DNA from: Pedobacter mucosus
GTDB lineage: Bacteria; Bacteroidota; Bacteroidia; Sphingobacteriales; Sphingobacteriaceae
Direction of reading: 5' to 3'
Length of the DNA: 64,000 nucleotides
NCBI RefSeq assembly: GCF_022200785.1
Contig: NZ_CP087585.1
Location: forward strand, 3,906,001-3,970,000
Part shown: positions 8,910-18,513 of the stretch, piece by piece
How positions within the stretch are numbered: position 1 is the first letter of the stretch
Layout: each line of letters begins with the position of its first letter
Notes under the pieces: model-generated
What the model saw: the letters and a program-made list of their open reading frames with translations, nothing else
What the model was told of the DNA's origin: nothing
Database searches by the model: none
Position numbers and translations under genes: made by a program

Positions 8910-10229
8910 ATGAAATTACCCGCCATAAAAGGTTTTGATGAAGATGCATTTAACAAGTATTTAAAGAATACGGGTTGGTTAATGTTAGGGAAAGTACTTA
9001 GCTTAATTGTTGGGTTAATAATTGCCCGTTATCTTGGTCCTAATGGTTACGGAGAATTAAGTTTCGGCTTAGCATTAGTTGCCATACTTGCTGCAATTGG
9101 CGCTTTAGGATTGGATACTTTTATCATCCGCGAAATTATTCAGGAACCTACCAAAGGAAATGAAATTTTAGGTACTTCACTCTGGTTAAGAATTGCAACA
9201 AACGGAATTTTAATCCCAATCGCTATTGGTATTTATTTAATTAGTCATAACATTACCAAAAGCCCAGGTAAGCCATTAACGTTAATGATTGGCCTACTTG
9301 CTATTGCATCTTTTTTTAAATCCTTCAATGTTATCGATGCTTACTTTCAATCTCAGGTTAAATCGAAATATGTTGTTCATGTTCAAAACATTTGCTTAAT
9401 CGTTTCTGCGATCGTAAAAATTGCGCTTGTTTATTTTAACATGCCACTTATTTATTTTGCCCTCGCTTTTGTATTTGATGGATTAATTTTAGCAATTGGG
9501 TTGGTAACCGTTTATCAAAAAAAGGCTGCGAGCTTTTTCGAATGGAAATATGATTCCAATAGGGCAAAATCATTACTTAAACAGTCTGCGCCGCTTATTC
9601 TTTCTGCGGTAATGGTTTCTATTTATATGAAGATTGATGTCGTAATGCTTCAAGATGTTGGTAGCAAGGCGGTTGGCATTTACAGTGCTGCAGCGAACTT
9701 AAGTGAGGCTTGGTATTTTATTCCTGTGGCTATTGTAACCTCTGTATTTCCGGCTTTAATTCAAGCTAGAAAAAATGATTTAAGCAGGTATCAAAAGCGC
9801 TTAGGCAATCTGTATGATTTGCTCACTTACATTAGTTTACCGATTGCTATTTTTATCAGTTTTACTGGCGATTTTATAATTCATTTTCTTTATGCTGATA
9901 AATATGCTGGTGCTGGAGCTATGCTTTCAATCCACATTTGGTCGGGTATTTTCGTTTTTCTAGGAAGCGCCAGTTCTCAATATCTAATTGCTGAAGGCTA
10001 TACAAAAATTTCATTTTACAGAACAGCCGCTGGCGCTGTGGTAAATATCTTATTAAACCTTTGGTTAATTCCAAAATATGCAGGTGTAGGCGCATCCATT
10101 GCTACACTAATTGCTTGTTTTGTTTCTACATTTTATCTTTTATTGATACCTAAAACTCGCCAACAAGGCATAATGATGTTAAAATCATTATTTTTGATCA
10201 CAGCATTTCAAAAAATATTTAAATCTTGA
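8910..10229 (+). CDS. Wzx/MATE-type polysaccharide flippase
   Basis: This 439-residue protein is hydrophobic throughout, with about 12-14 membrane segments. The N-terminal pattern NTGWLMLGKVLSLIVGLIIA followed by RYLGPNGYGELSFG is the classic start of the polysaccharide biosynthesis (Wzx-like, MOP superfamily) exporters. Such proteins flip lipid-linked oligosaccharides across the inner membrane. Its stop codon overlaps the TTG start of the next gene, so the two are translationally coupled. Substrate specificity cannot be read from the sequence. Confidence 0.9.
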   Translation: MKLPAIKGFDEDAFNKYLKNTGWLMLGKVLSLIVGLIIARYLGPNGYGELSFGLALVAILAAIGALGLDTFIIREIIQEPTKGNEILGTSLWLRIATNGILIPIAIGIYLISHNITKSPGKPLTLMIGLLAIASFFKSFNVIDAYFQSQVKSKYVVHVQNICLIVSAIVKIALVYFNMPLIYFALAFVFDGLILAIGLVTVYQKKAASFFEWKYDSNRAKSLLKQSAPLILSAVMVSIYMKIDVVMLQDVGSKAVGIYSAAANLSEAWYFIPVAIVTSVFPALIQARKNDLSRYQKRLGNLYDLLTYISLPIAIFISFTGDFIIHFLYADKYAGAGAMLSIHIWSGIFVFLGSASSQYLIAEGYTKISFYRTAAGAVVNILLNLWLIPKYAGVGASIATLIACFVSTFYLLLIPKTRQQGIMMLKSLFLITAFQKIFKS

Positions 10230-10873
10230 ATACTTTCACAGCATTAACAACCCTAATTGCTAAACCTAATAGGCTTAAAGCATTATTATCATACGGACAT
10301 AAAGGTTATTTAAACAGCATTGGCTGGTTTACAGCTTTCGATAAAAAACAGGCCGTAGATGGTAAAGGAGAAGCCTTGCCATGGGTAACTTATTCTTTTA
10401 TAGATTTTATAAAAGAACGCATAAATAAAAGCCAGCATATTTTTGAATATGGATCCGGAAGCTCCACTATTTTTTATGCATTAAGAGCCGGAACAGTTAC
10501 TTCTGTAGAACATGATAAAAGTTGGTTCGAAAAAGTGAAAAATACAAGTCCGGCAAACGCAGATATGATTTTTTGCGCTTTAGAAAGAGATGGCGAATAC
10601 GCTAAAAAAGCAACTTTATTAAATAAGAAATTTGATATCATTATTGTTGATGGGCGTGATCGTGTAAATTGCTGTAAATATAGCGTTAGCGCCTTATCTG
10701 AAAATGGCGTTTTGGTTTTAGATGATAGTGAACGCGAGGTATACAATCAGGCAAGGGTTTTATTAAAATCGCAGGGCTTTAAAGAAATCAGTTTCAGCGG
10801 AATTTCGCCAGGTCTGTTTTATGAAAAAGCAACTTCTGTTTTTTATAAAACAAATAATTGTTTAGGTATTTAA
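10226..10873 (+). CDS. class I SAM-dependent methyltransferase-like protein, TTG start
   Basis: This 215-residue Rossmann-fold protein has the SAM-binding motif FEYGSGSST at residues 73-81, followed by SVEHDKSWF (ribose-binding acidic strand) and IIIVDGRDR (motif II/III). It resembles methyltransferases found in exopolysaccharide clusters. The start is a TTG at 10226 within the overlap TTGA with the flippase stop. No ATG upstream of the SAM motif exists, so the TTG is required. A methylated sugar or lipid is the likely product, by context only. Confidence 0.75.
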   Translation: MNTFTALTTLIAKPNRLKALLSYGHKGYLNSIGWFTAFDKKQAVDGKGEALPWVTYSFIDFIKERINKSQHIFEYGSGSSTIFYALRAGTVTSVEHDKSWFEKVKNTSPANADMIFCALERDGEYAKKATLLNKKFDIIIVDGRDRVNCCKYSVSALSENGVLVLDDSEREVYNQARVLLKSQGFKEISFSGISPGLFYEKATSVFYKTNNCLGI

Positions 10874-10889
10874 CTCTATCGAAATAATT

Positions 10890-11651
10890 ATGCTAAGCGA
10901 AAAAGTAAAAACTGCCTACGATAATTTTTATACCAATAGTGATACAGAATGGCGCATGCTGGGCGCAAAATACAAAGCTCAGAATATTATTGACGTTTGT
11001 AAAAGTATAAAACCTGTAAAAGTTTTAGAAGTTGGTGCGGGTGATGGAAGTATCCTTCATTTTTTGAATGAATGGAATTTTGCTAAAGAACTTTCTGCCT
11101 TAGAAATTGCACAAAGTGGCGTCGACCTCATTAAAAGCAGAAATTTAGCTAACTTAAAAGAAGTAAAAACGTTTGACGGTTATGTTATTCCTTTTGAAGA
11201 TGATAGCTTCGATTTGGTAATTTTAGCCCATGTTTTAGAACATGTAGAACATGAAAGAATCTTAATTCGCGAGTTAAAGCGTGTTGCAAAATATATTGTA
11301 GTTGAAGTGCCAAAAGATTATCGTTTTGGTGTAGATAACCGGATGAAACATTTTTTAGATTATGGGCATATCAATATGTATACCCCGACATCTTTACGTT
11401 TTTTACTACAAAGTGAGGGTTTAGAAATAGTAACAGATAAGGTTTCCATGACTGCTCCTGAAACCGTAAAGTTTAATGAATTTATCAATAAAAAAGCACC
11501 AAAAACGTTTGTTAAAAGAATAAAAATTGAATTGGAATATCGAATTAAAAAATCATTAGGTAGCATTTTGGGCAAAAAAAAACAGGAGCAATTTGCCAAT
11601 GCTTATACTGTTTTAACAAAGAAATCAGATCAGAATTTACAGATATTTTAA
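10890..11651 (+). CDS. class I SAM-dependent methyltransferase (Methyltransf_11 type)
   Basis: This 253-residue methyltransferase has motif I VLEVGAGDGS (45-54), the motif II region in DDSFDLVILAHVLEHVEHE, and a post-motif GHINMYTPTSLRFLL typical of this group. The C-terminal 60 residues are basic (KRIKIELEYRIKKSL). It follows the previous methyltransferase by 16 bases, probably the last gene of the flippase operon. The acceptor is unknown, probably a glycan precursor or lipid carrier. Confidence 0.82.
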   Translation: MLSEKVKTAYDNFYTNSDTEWRMLGAKYKAQNIIDVCKSIKPVKVLEVGAGDGSILHFLNEWNFAKELSALEIAQSGVDLIKSRNLANLKEVKTFDGYVIPFEDDSFDLVILAHVLEHVEHERILIRELKRVAKYIVVEVPKDYRFGVDNRMKHFLDYGHINMYTPTSLRFLLQSEGLEIVTDKVSMTAPETVKFNEFINKKAPKTFVKRIKIELEYRIKKSLGSILGKKKQEQFANAYTVLTKKSDQNLQIF

Positions 11652-11702
11652 CAGTTTGCTTCAAACATATTGATACCTTATTAAACGTCTTATACGAACG
11701 GT

Positions 11703-11779
11703 CGTCACCCTGAATTCATTTCAGGGTCTTTAAAGCAGGCTGCTTAGCAAAACAGATGCTGAAATAATTCAGCATGACG
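11703..11779. repeat. interspersed palindromic repeat (CGTCA-ended)
   Basis: A 77-base imperfect inverted repeat begins CGTCACCCTGAATTC and ends with its near complement AATTCAGCATGACG. The arms include CTGAATT/AATTCAG and ATTTCAG/CTGAAAT. It can fold into one long hairpin with a loop of about 20 bases. It lies in a 274-base gap between a methyltransferase and a glycosyltransferase. Similar palindromes are common between genes in Pedobacter-like genomes, from my recollection. Confidence 0.7.
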
Positions 11780-11925
11780 ATGAGGCTAGATATGCACAGC
11801 AACAAGGATAAAATTCACTTTTAAATAATATTTAGAATCGTATTTAAAACATATGTTTGCTGCATTTATAAAACTACCTGTTCTTAAAAAACCTTCAACT
11901 TATTAAAAATTGTAAAAAAACAATA

Positions 11926-12828
11926 ATGCAAAACCTTGCCCCAATAGCACTTTTCGTTTACAATAGGCCGCAGCATACTTTACGAACGATTAAGTTTTTA
12001 CAGCAGAATGAATTGGCGGCAGATAGCCGACTTTATATATTTTCTGATGGAGCAAAAACTCCTCAAGATGATGAAAAAGTAGCTGAGGTACGAGATATCA
12101 TCAATAAAGTTGATGGGTTTAAATCGGTTAAAATAATTCAGCGAAAGGAAAATGCGGGTCTGGCAAATTCCGTTATCGCAGGTGTAAGTCAGTTGATTAA
12201 TGATTATGGTCAGGTTGTAGTTTTTGAGGATGATTTAATTACTTCGCCACATACATTAACCTACTTTAATGATGCATTAAACCGTTATCGAGAGGAAGAT
12301 AAAGTGATGCATATAGGCGCATATATGTATCCACTTGATACAGAAAATTTACCTGAAACTTTTTTTTATAGGGCAGCAACCAGTTGGGGTTGGGCAACTT
12401 GGGCTAGGGCTTGGAAAAACTTTGAGCCAGACATTGATACACTTTTAAAGCAATTTGATAAACAAAAAAGATCTGCATTTTCCATACAAAACAGCATGAA
12501 TTTTTGGAAGCAAATGCAGGAATTTAAAAAAGGTAAAAATAACAGCTGGGCAATTCGATGGTATGCTTCCGTATTTCTAAAGGGCGGTTTAACTTTAAAT
12601 CCATCTCAATCTTTAGTAAATAACATTGGGCACGATGGCACCGGCGTTCATTCTGGAATTAACGACATATATAATGTAATTATTAATCCAAAACCGATTA
12701 CTTATTTTCCTGACATAGTAGCTGAAAATACAGCAGCTTACCAAGTTATTAAAAACTTTTTAGCCAATAGAAAAGGAAATATTTGGGAACGAATTAAACG
12801 ATTTGTTATAGAAAAGCTGAACAAGTAA
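11926..12828 (+). CDS. GT-A fold glycosyltransferase
   Basis: This 300-residue protein starts LAPIALFVYNRPQHTLRTI, the usual opening of a bacterial GT2-like family in exopolysaccharide loci. The metal/nucleotide-binding acidic motif is VVVFEDDL (residues 97-104), and SWGWATWARAW (about 149-159) is a conserved segment of this group. No signal peptide or membrane segment is seen, so it is cytosolic and probably adds a sugar to a lipid-linked precursor. It is separated from the upstream gene by a palindromic repeat, suggesting its own promoter. Confidence 0.8.
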   Translation: MQNLAPIALFVYNRPQHTLRTIKFLQQNELAADSRLYIFSDGAKTPQDDEKVAEVRDIINKVDGFKSVKIIQRKENAGLANSVIAGVSQLINDYGQVVVFEDDLITSPHTLTYFNDALNRYREEDKVMHIGAYMYPLDTENLPETFFYRAATSWGWATWARAWKNFEPDIDTLLKQFDKQKRSAFSIQNSMNFWKQMQEFKKGKNNSWAIRWYASVFLKGGLTLNPSQSLVNNIGHDGTGVHSGINDIYNVIINPKPITYFPDIVAENTAAYQVIKNFLANRKGNIWERIKRFVIEKLNK

Positions 12829-12891
12829 TCGACAACGTTATATAGCTTATATCATTATTCTTTGTATTTTGCATTAACCAAATAACAAAAT

Positions 12892-14343
12892 ATGAAGTGG
12901 TTAATGCTAACTTTTCTTTCATTATCTGCATTTGTTAATGCTCAAAATCCTCCGAAACCTTATGGCGCACTTCCTTCAAAAAGGCAACTGGCTTGGCATG
13001 ATCTGGAGATTTATGGATTAATTCATTTTACGCCAACAACCTTCGAAAACAAAGAATGGGGTTTTGGTGATGCTGATCCAAAAACATTTAATCCGACAGA
13101 TTTTAATGCAGATCAAATTATTAAAGCGGCCAAAGCTGGTGGTTTAAAAGGAATCATTTTAGTTGCAAAACATCATGATGGTTTTGCCCTTTGGCCAACT
13201 AAAACAACTGAATATAATATTTCTAAAAGCCCTTTTAAGGGTGGAGAAGGTGATTTAGTTAGAGAAATTGAGCAAGCAGCTCGTAAAAATGGTTTAAAAT
13301 TTGGCGTTTACTGTTCTCCCTGGGACAGAAATAATGCTAAATATGGAACATCAGAATATCTTTCCATTTATCAAGCGCAGCTTAAAGAATTATATAGCAA
13401 TTATGGCGAACTTTTTATGAGTTGGCACGATGGCGCAAATGGTGGCGATGGTTTTTATGGCGGCGCTAAAGAAAAACGTTCGATCGATAATACAACCTAT
13501 TATGACTGGAATAATACCTGGGCAATTACCAGGAAAATGCAACCTATGGCAAACATTTTTAGCGATATAGGTTTAGATATTCGTTGGGTTGGAAACGAAA
13601 ATGGAAATGCTGCAGAAACCAGTTGGGCAACATTTACGCCGCTGCCTCCAGAGGGGAAAAACGTTGCCGTTCCTGGTCAGGCGAATTATCCACAAAGTCC
13701 TGAAGGAATTAGAAACGGCAAATTTTGGATGCCAGCCGAGTGTGACGTTCCTTTAAGAAAAGGCTGGTTTTTTCATCCGCAGGAAAGTCCTAAAACACCT
13801 GAAACCTTATTTGACTTGTACTTAAAAAGTGTAGGTAGAGGTGCAGATTTAGACTTAGGTTTAGCCCCTGATCTACGTGGACAACTGCGTGAAGATGACG
13901 TTGCTGCTTTGAAAGTTTTTGGAGATATGGTTAAACATACTTTTGAAAATAATTTGGCCAAAAACGCAACTATTACTTCAAGCAATATGCGAGGAAAGAA
14001 TTACAATGCAGTCAAAATTCTGGATTCAGACAAGCTGAGTTATTGGGCTACAAGCGATGATGTTCATCAAGCAAGCATAGAAATGGATCTTAAATCACCT
14101 AAAACATTTGATATTATTAGTCTGCAAGAATATATTCCCTTAGGACAAAGAATTGAAAATTATAACATCGAAATTTTTGAAAACGATGCTTGGAAGACAA
14201 TTTACGAAGGAACAAGTATTGGCGCAAAGCGATTAATTAAATTGGAATCACCAGTAACAACTTCTAAAATTAAATTAAATATTACCAAATCGCCGGTTTG
14301 CGTAACCTTAAGTGAATTCGGGATTTATAAGAAAACGGAATAA
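12892..14343 (+). CDS. GH29 alpha-L-fucosidase, secreted
   Basis: This 483-residue enzyme has a signal peptide (1-18, ending VNAQ). The GH29 catalytic barrel covers about residues 25-345. It contains GLIHFTPTTF, the substrate-site VAKHHDGFALW (91-101) and the nucleophile Asp180 in SWHDGANG. The family's acid/base is variable and I could not place it. The C-terminal 120 residues (360-480) have a beta-sandwich look of the F5/8 type C (discoidin-like) domain. The enzyme cleaves alpha-L-fucose from glycans in the periplasm or outside. It ends 3 bases from the convergent methyltransferase. Confidence 0.9.
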   Translation: MKWLMLTFLSLSAFVNAQNPPKPYGALPSKRQLAWHDLEIYGLIHFTPTTFENKEWGFGDADPKTFNPTDFNADQIIKAAKAGGLKGIILVAKHHDGFALWPTKTTEYNISKSPFKGGEGDLVREIEQAARKNGLKFGVYCSPWDRNNAKYGTSEYLSIYQAQLKELYSNYGELFMSWHDGANGGDGFYGGAKEKRSIDNTTYYDWNNTWAITRKMQPMANIFSDIGLDIRWVGNENGNAAETSWATFTPLPPEGKNVAVPGQANYPQSPEGIRNGKFWMPAECDVPLRKGWFFHPQESPKTPETLFDLYLKSVGRGADLDLGLAPDLRGQLREDDVAALKVFGDMVKHTFENNLAKNATITSSNMRGKNYNAVKILDSDKLSYWATSDDVHQASIEMDLKSPKTFDIISLQEYIPLGQRIENYNIEIFENDAWKTIYEGTSIGAKRLIKLESPVTTSKIKLNITKSPVCVTLSEFGIYKKTE

Positions 14344-14346
14344 AAT

Positions 14347-15099
14347 TTAAATGCTTTTTTTCGCTTCAACAATGATGTAGGGCGATAAACTTTTACTTTC
14401 GAAAGGAATAATCTTCGTTAAAACTTTTCCACTAATCCAAATTATTTTTTTGAAAAGGCGAACGGATACAGATTTCTGGTTTTCATTTTCCAACCAAACA
14501 CTGAAATGGCCAAAATAACTTGATTTAACTTCTTTCAAACCTGCTTGCTCACAAATTGACTTCAGCAGAGCTGGATTCATACTGTCAATATTATGTTTAT
14601 CGTAGTTTTCTTTATCAAAATTCTTTTGAAACCAACCGTTAACGGCTTTAAAATTTGGTAAGGTGATAAATAAAGTGCCACCAGGCTTTACAAAGGCAAC
14701 ATGGCGATTAATAATATCAGCAGTATCAATAAAATGTTCTATTAATCCGCAGCTAAGTACCAAATCATATTGCTTTTCTGGCTGATAATTAAAAAGATCA
14801 GTTTCAATGATATGAATATCTTTTTCTGTCAGGTCATTCTTTTTTAACAATTCTTCTACCACTGGTGGATGAACGAAATAATCTAATAAAGTAACATCAA
14901 GTTTGAAATATTTTTTCAAAAAAACAGCATAATATCCAGGGAAACCACCAAGTTCTATAGCTGTTTTAACATTATTTTTTTTAATAATTGTCGCCAGCTG
15001 CTGATTAAATAAATAATTTGAAGGCAAATGAACCGCAAGTCCGCTTTTGCTTTCCCAATAATTTACCCAAAAAGCCCTGTCAGTTAATAAATTCGCCAT
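14347..15099 (-). CDS. class I SAM-dependent methyltransferase
   Basis: This 250-residue protein has motif I TAIELGGFPGYYA (about 41-53), the acidic LLDYF, the motif IV-like YDLVLSCGLIEHF (about 115-127), and VKPGGTLFITLPNF (137-150). This fits a Methyltransf_11/23-type enzyme. The SAM motif is ELGGFPG instead of the usual E-x-G-x-G-x-G, so the Gly pattern is slightly degenerate. It is a lone gene on the minus strand between the fucosidase and the S41 protease. The acceptor is unknown. A weak -7-like box lies at 15118-15125. Confidence 0.75.
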   Translation of the reverse strand: MANLLTDRAFWVNYWESKSGLAVHLPSNYLFNQQLATIIKKNNVKTAIELGGFPGYYAVFLKKYFKLDVTLLDYFVHPPVVEELLKKNDLTEKDIHIIETDLFNYQPEKQYDLVLSCGLIEHFIDTADIINRHVAFVKPGGTLFITLPNFKAVNGWFQKNFDKENYDKHNIDSMNPALLKSICEQAGLKEVKSSYFGHFSVWLENENQKSVSVRLFKKIIWISGKVLTKIIPFESKSLSPYIIVEAKKSI

Positions 15100-15240
15100 A
15101 TTTTAAATTTCCAAACGCAAAGAAACGGAAAAAGGTTAATTGTTAAAGTGTAATGTTGTTTAAACTGCAAAATGATTAAGTATATAAAATGTATTGGCTA
15201 ACTGTAGTAGACATCGCTATACAATTAACGAGTTAGGCTG

Positions 15241-18200
15241 TTACTTCAAATCTTTCAATATTTCTGAAACTGCTTTTTCCAATTGAGGATCTTTATCAGC
15301 TAATCGATCTTCGAAAGTATTTTTTACAAAAATATCTGGCTTAACACCCTCTTTCTCAATATTTTTGCCGTCCATCGTGTAGCAACCCCAAGATGGTAAG
15401 CGATAAGAAGAACCATCAACCAAGCCCTTTGCTGATGTAAAAATAATCCAACGATAGGTTTCTGTTCCTATAATTTTACCAAGTTTAAGTTGTTTGAAGC
15501 CGGCAGCCGTCATCTCCGCATCGCTTAAAGATTGCTCGTTTACTAAAAGCACTATTGGCTTAGCCGCAGGACCAAAATTACTTTGAGGTGCCATTTTACC
15601 TCCTCGGTATTTCCACTGAAGATAAGGACGTTGCGACAGAAATTTTAAGACCTCATCGTGTACGTTCCCACCTGTATTATATCGAAGATCGAGGATTATC
15701 GCCTCTTTGTTTTCTTCTTGTTCTACCATATCTAAAAGGAAAGTTTCCAGTTCACCACCACTCATATTTTTCATATAAGAATAAGCAATTCGGTTATTCC
15801 CCCATTTATCTACATTTTTTTTGTTCTTGGTAATCCATTCGTCGTAAAAATTTCCCCTCAGCGCACCAGAGCTTTCGGGATGAATGTTAACATAGATTGG
15901 CTTACCGCTTCTAATAAAAGTTAATGTCATTTCCTTATCAAGCGAAGGCTTGCTAAAATAATAATCACGATCTATTTTCTCATCTACCTTAAGCCCATTT
16001 ACCTCTGTTAAAATATCGCCAGCCAAAATGTTTGTTCCTGTACGAGCAGCGTTGCTTTTTGCGGCAATTCGTTCTACCTTAAGTGGGTTTTCATTACCAA
16101 AGATTATTCCTGTTTCATTGGTAATGTAGTTAAGATTCTTTTTTTCCTCTGCTCCTAGGCTGTTAAAGCCCATATGTGATGAATTTAATTCACCCAACAT
16201 ATCATTCAATAAGATTCTTAAATCACTGCGGTTGTTAACATAAGGCAAATAAGCAGCATAGCGTGTTCTCATTTTATCCCAATCTACACCATGGAATTTT
16301 TCATCATAGAAATTTTCATCGAGGCCAACCCATGTTTCGTAAAACATTTGATTAAATTCTGCATTTAGGTTTCTAGTAAATTTATAACCATGATCTATTT
16401 TATCGAGTTTATTTGCTTCTAAAGTATATTTATTAATTACACCTCTTGATAGAACGAAAAATTTATCTCCCGCTGAAACAATAGAATAATCTCCACCATC
16501 AGCTACTTTTTCAGTTTTATTTGCTTCGAAAGGTTCGATTGTAGTTCGATAAAGTCCAGGAGCACCACCCTCATGATTGGAAGAGAAAAATACATACGTT
16601 TTATCGCCCTTGGCAAAAGCATCAGTACCAAATTGACCGCCAAAATTTGGCCCAACAAGTTCTATCCTATCTAAAATATCCTGGGTATTAATCGTGATTA
16701 CATTCGCTGGTTTTGGTGTGGGCTTTTCATCCGTCTTTTTCTTGGCGGTATCTGCTTTTGCCTTTTTTGTTTTGCTATCCGTAACCGCTGGCTTTACTTC
16801 AGCAGGTTTAGTCTCCTTAAACAAATCATCGAACTTATCAGAACGATAAGCCTCATCATAATTGTTTAGCGCCATGCGGTAAATATGGGCATTCTCCATT
16901 CCTGTTGGATACGATGGCTTTGTACGTGCGCTAGTAAAGAAAATATATTTTCCATCTGGCGACCATGCTGGTCCGGTTTCAGTAACGCCAGTATTGGTTA
17001 AATTTATAGTTTTATTCGCCTTGATGTTATGCACCAAAATATCTTGCTCGAAGTTTCTATAAACCGTAAATAAAACATATTCATCATTTGGAGAAAAGCT
17101 TGGTGCGGCACTTTGTAAAGCCCAAAATTCATCAGTAACCAAAGTTTTGCTTTCAAATGTCTTCAAGTCCAGTAGCTTCAATTCGTTTCTACCACTTAAA
17201 TAAACAGCCATGGTTTTGGTTTTATTTAAGGTAATATCTCGGTTATTGGCCTTATCTTTTGTGATTTGTTTTATGGCTCCTTTTCCATCGCCAGCAATGG
17301 TAAACCAATTTTGGTAGCCGCTAGCGGTTTGGCTGAATAAAATGGTTTTATTATCCGCTAACCATTTACATTCCATAGCACGTTCGCCACTATTTGTAAT
17401 CTTGCGAATAAATTTACCATCGGCATCGCTAACAAAAACTTCTCCTCGGGAAACAAAAGCAATTTTCTTTCCATCTGTAGAAACATCAAAAGCAGAGATA
17501 TTAGCACGAACATCGTATTCCTGTTCCTTGCTCAAAACCTGATTTCTAGAAGTACTGATACTTACTTTTTCCGTTTTTTTTGATGCAACATCGTAAGTGT
17601 ACAATTGATAATCCTTTTCAAATACCACCGTGGTTCCGTTTGCGGCAACAAAAGGCCGTTTAATGGAAGTATCGAAATTAGTCAAGCTCGTTTTTTTGCC
17701 TCCAATAAAGGTGTAGAGATTGTACTCATCATTCCCCTCATCAGAAACAAAAAATACATTACCTTTTTGATCAATGCTTGTCCAAAAATCCTTACCAATA
17801 TAATCGGTATAACGCTTATAGCTTTTTGTTTTAGGGTTGTAAGATTGAATGTCCGGATTGTAAGCGCCTTTATAATGTTTGCGATTAGCAAAGCGCATGC
17901 TCTCCCAAGTATCACTAAAAAAGAGTTCCCCAGTTGGAGATTCGGCAACATGATGGGTAGTATTAAAGTAATTGTCAAACAATCTAACAGCTGTTCCGCC
18001 ATTAATACCAACTTTGTAACTTGAGAAAGAATTATATCGACCAGAAGTGAAATAAATGGTTTTAGAGTCCCAACTCCAATTGTCTACATCATCTGAGGCA
18101 TCGTTAAAAGTTAACTGCTTAATATCTCCGCCGTTTAAAGGCATAAGGTAAACATCATAATTTCCAAACTGGTTAGAGGAAAATGCTAACCATTTACCAT

Positions 18201-18429
18201 CAGGAGAAATTTTTGGATTAACTTCTTCCCCTTGCATAGCAGTAATCCTAGAAGCTAAACCGCCTTTTACTGGAATTTTCCAAATATCCCCATCATAACT
18301 AAATACTATTGTTTGCGCATCGGGCGTTAAAGCTGGATATGCAGCAAAATAGGTTTGATTTTGGGCAAAGGAATGAATTGGCAGCAAAAACGCTATTGCC
18401 GCAAGCGATTTTAGTAAGGTTACAATCAT
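15241..18429 (-). CDS. tricorn-like S41 family protease with beta-propeller
   Basis: This large (1062-residue) periplasmic or cell-surface protease has a signal peptide (1-22, ending SFAQ). Residues 25-540 form repeated PD40/WD40-like blades (recurring SPDGKW, SPNDEY and AWSPDGKYIFFTSAR). A Lys/Ala/Pro-rich linker lies near 565-600. The region around 720-850 holds the catalytic His in NSSHMGF and a PDZ-like domain. The C-terminal S41 domain carries the Ser in SLSDAEMT (Ser969). This domain order is that of tricorn-type peptidases. I start at ATG 18429 because the upstream in-frame ATG at 18528 lacks a signal-like sequence and runs into the divergent gene. Confidence 0.92.
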   Translation of the reverse strand: MIVTLLKSLAAIAFLLPIHSFAQNQTYFAAYPALTPDAQTIVFSYDGDIWKIPVKGGLASRITAMQGEEVNPKISPDGKWLAFSSNQFGNYDVYLMPLNGGDIKQLTFNDASDDVDNWSWDSKTIYFTSGRYNSFSSYKVGINGGTAVRLFDNYFNTTHHVAESPTGELFFSDTWESMRFANRKHYKGAYNPDIQSYNPKTKSYKRYTDYIGKDFWTSIDQKGNVFFVSDEGNDEYNLYTFIGGKKTSLTNFDTSIKRPFVAANGTTVVFEKDYQLYTYDVASKKTEKVSISTSRNQVLSKEQEYDVRANISAFDVSTDGKKIAFVSRGEVFVSDADGKFIRKITNSGERAMECKWLADNKTILFSQTASGYQNWFTIAGDGKGAIKQITKDKANNRDITLNKTKTMAVYLSGRNELKLLDLKTFESKTLVTDEFWALQSAAPSFSPNDEYVLFTVYRNFEQDILVHNIKANKTINLTNTGVTETGPAWSPDGKYIFFTSARTKPSYPTGMENAHIYRMALNNYDEAYRSDKFDDLFKETKPAEVKPAVTDSKTKKAKADTAKKKTDEKPTPKPANVITINTQDILDRIELVGPNFGGQFGTDAFAKGDKTYVFFSSNHEGGAPGLYRTTIEPFEANKTEKVADGGDYSIVSAGDKFFVLSRGVINKYTLEANKLDKIDHGYKFTRNLNAEFNQMFYETWVGLDENFYDEKFHGVDWDKMRTRYAAYLPYVNNRSDLRILLNDMLGELNSSHMGFNSLGAEEKKNLNYITNETGIIFGNENPLKVERIAAKSNAARTGTNILAGDILTEVNGLKVDEKIDRDYYFSKPSLDKEMTLTFIRSGKPIYVNIHPESSGALRGNFYDEWITKNKKNVDKWGNNRIAYSYMKNMSGGELETFLLDMVEQEENKEAIILDLRYNTGGNVHDEVLKFLSQRPYLQWKYRGGKMAPQSNFGPAAKPIVLLVNEQSLSDAEMTAAGFKQLKLGKIIGTETYRWIIFTSAKGLVDGSSYRLPSWGCYTMDGKNIEKEGVKPDIFVKNTFEDRLADKDPQLEKAVSEILKDLK

Positions 18430-18498
18430 GATTTTATTTGTTTGGCTTAGGATGGATGAAAATACGCAACAGATTTTATATTCGTAAACAATAAAATG

Positions 18499-18506
18499 TA
18501 TTTTTG
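18499..18506 (+). promoter_or_regulatory. -7 box for the GT4 gene
   Basis: TATTTTTG matches TAnnTTTG exactly and lies 7 bases before the TTG start at 18514. Transcription would begin at or very near the start codon. No clear TTG -33 element was found. Confidence 0.45.
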
Positions 18507-18513
18507 AATTGAT

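Noticed and set aside
17605-18024. Plus-strand frame of 139 codons
   Set aside because: It is antisense to the propeller part of the S41 protease and shows no domain.
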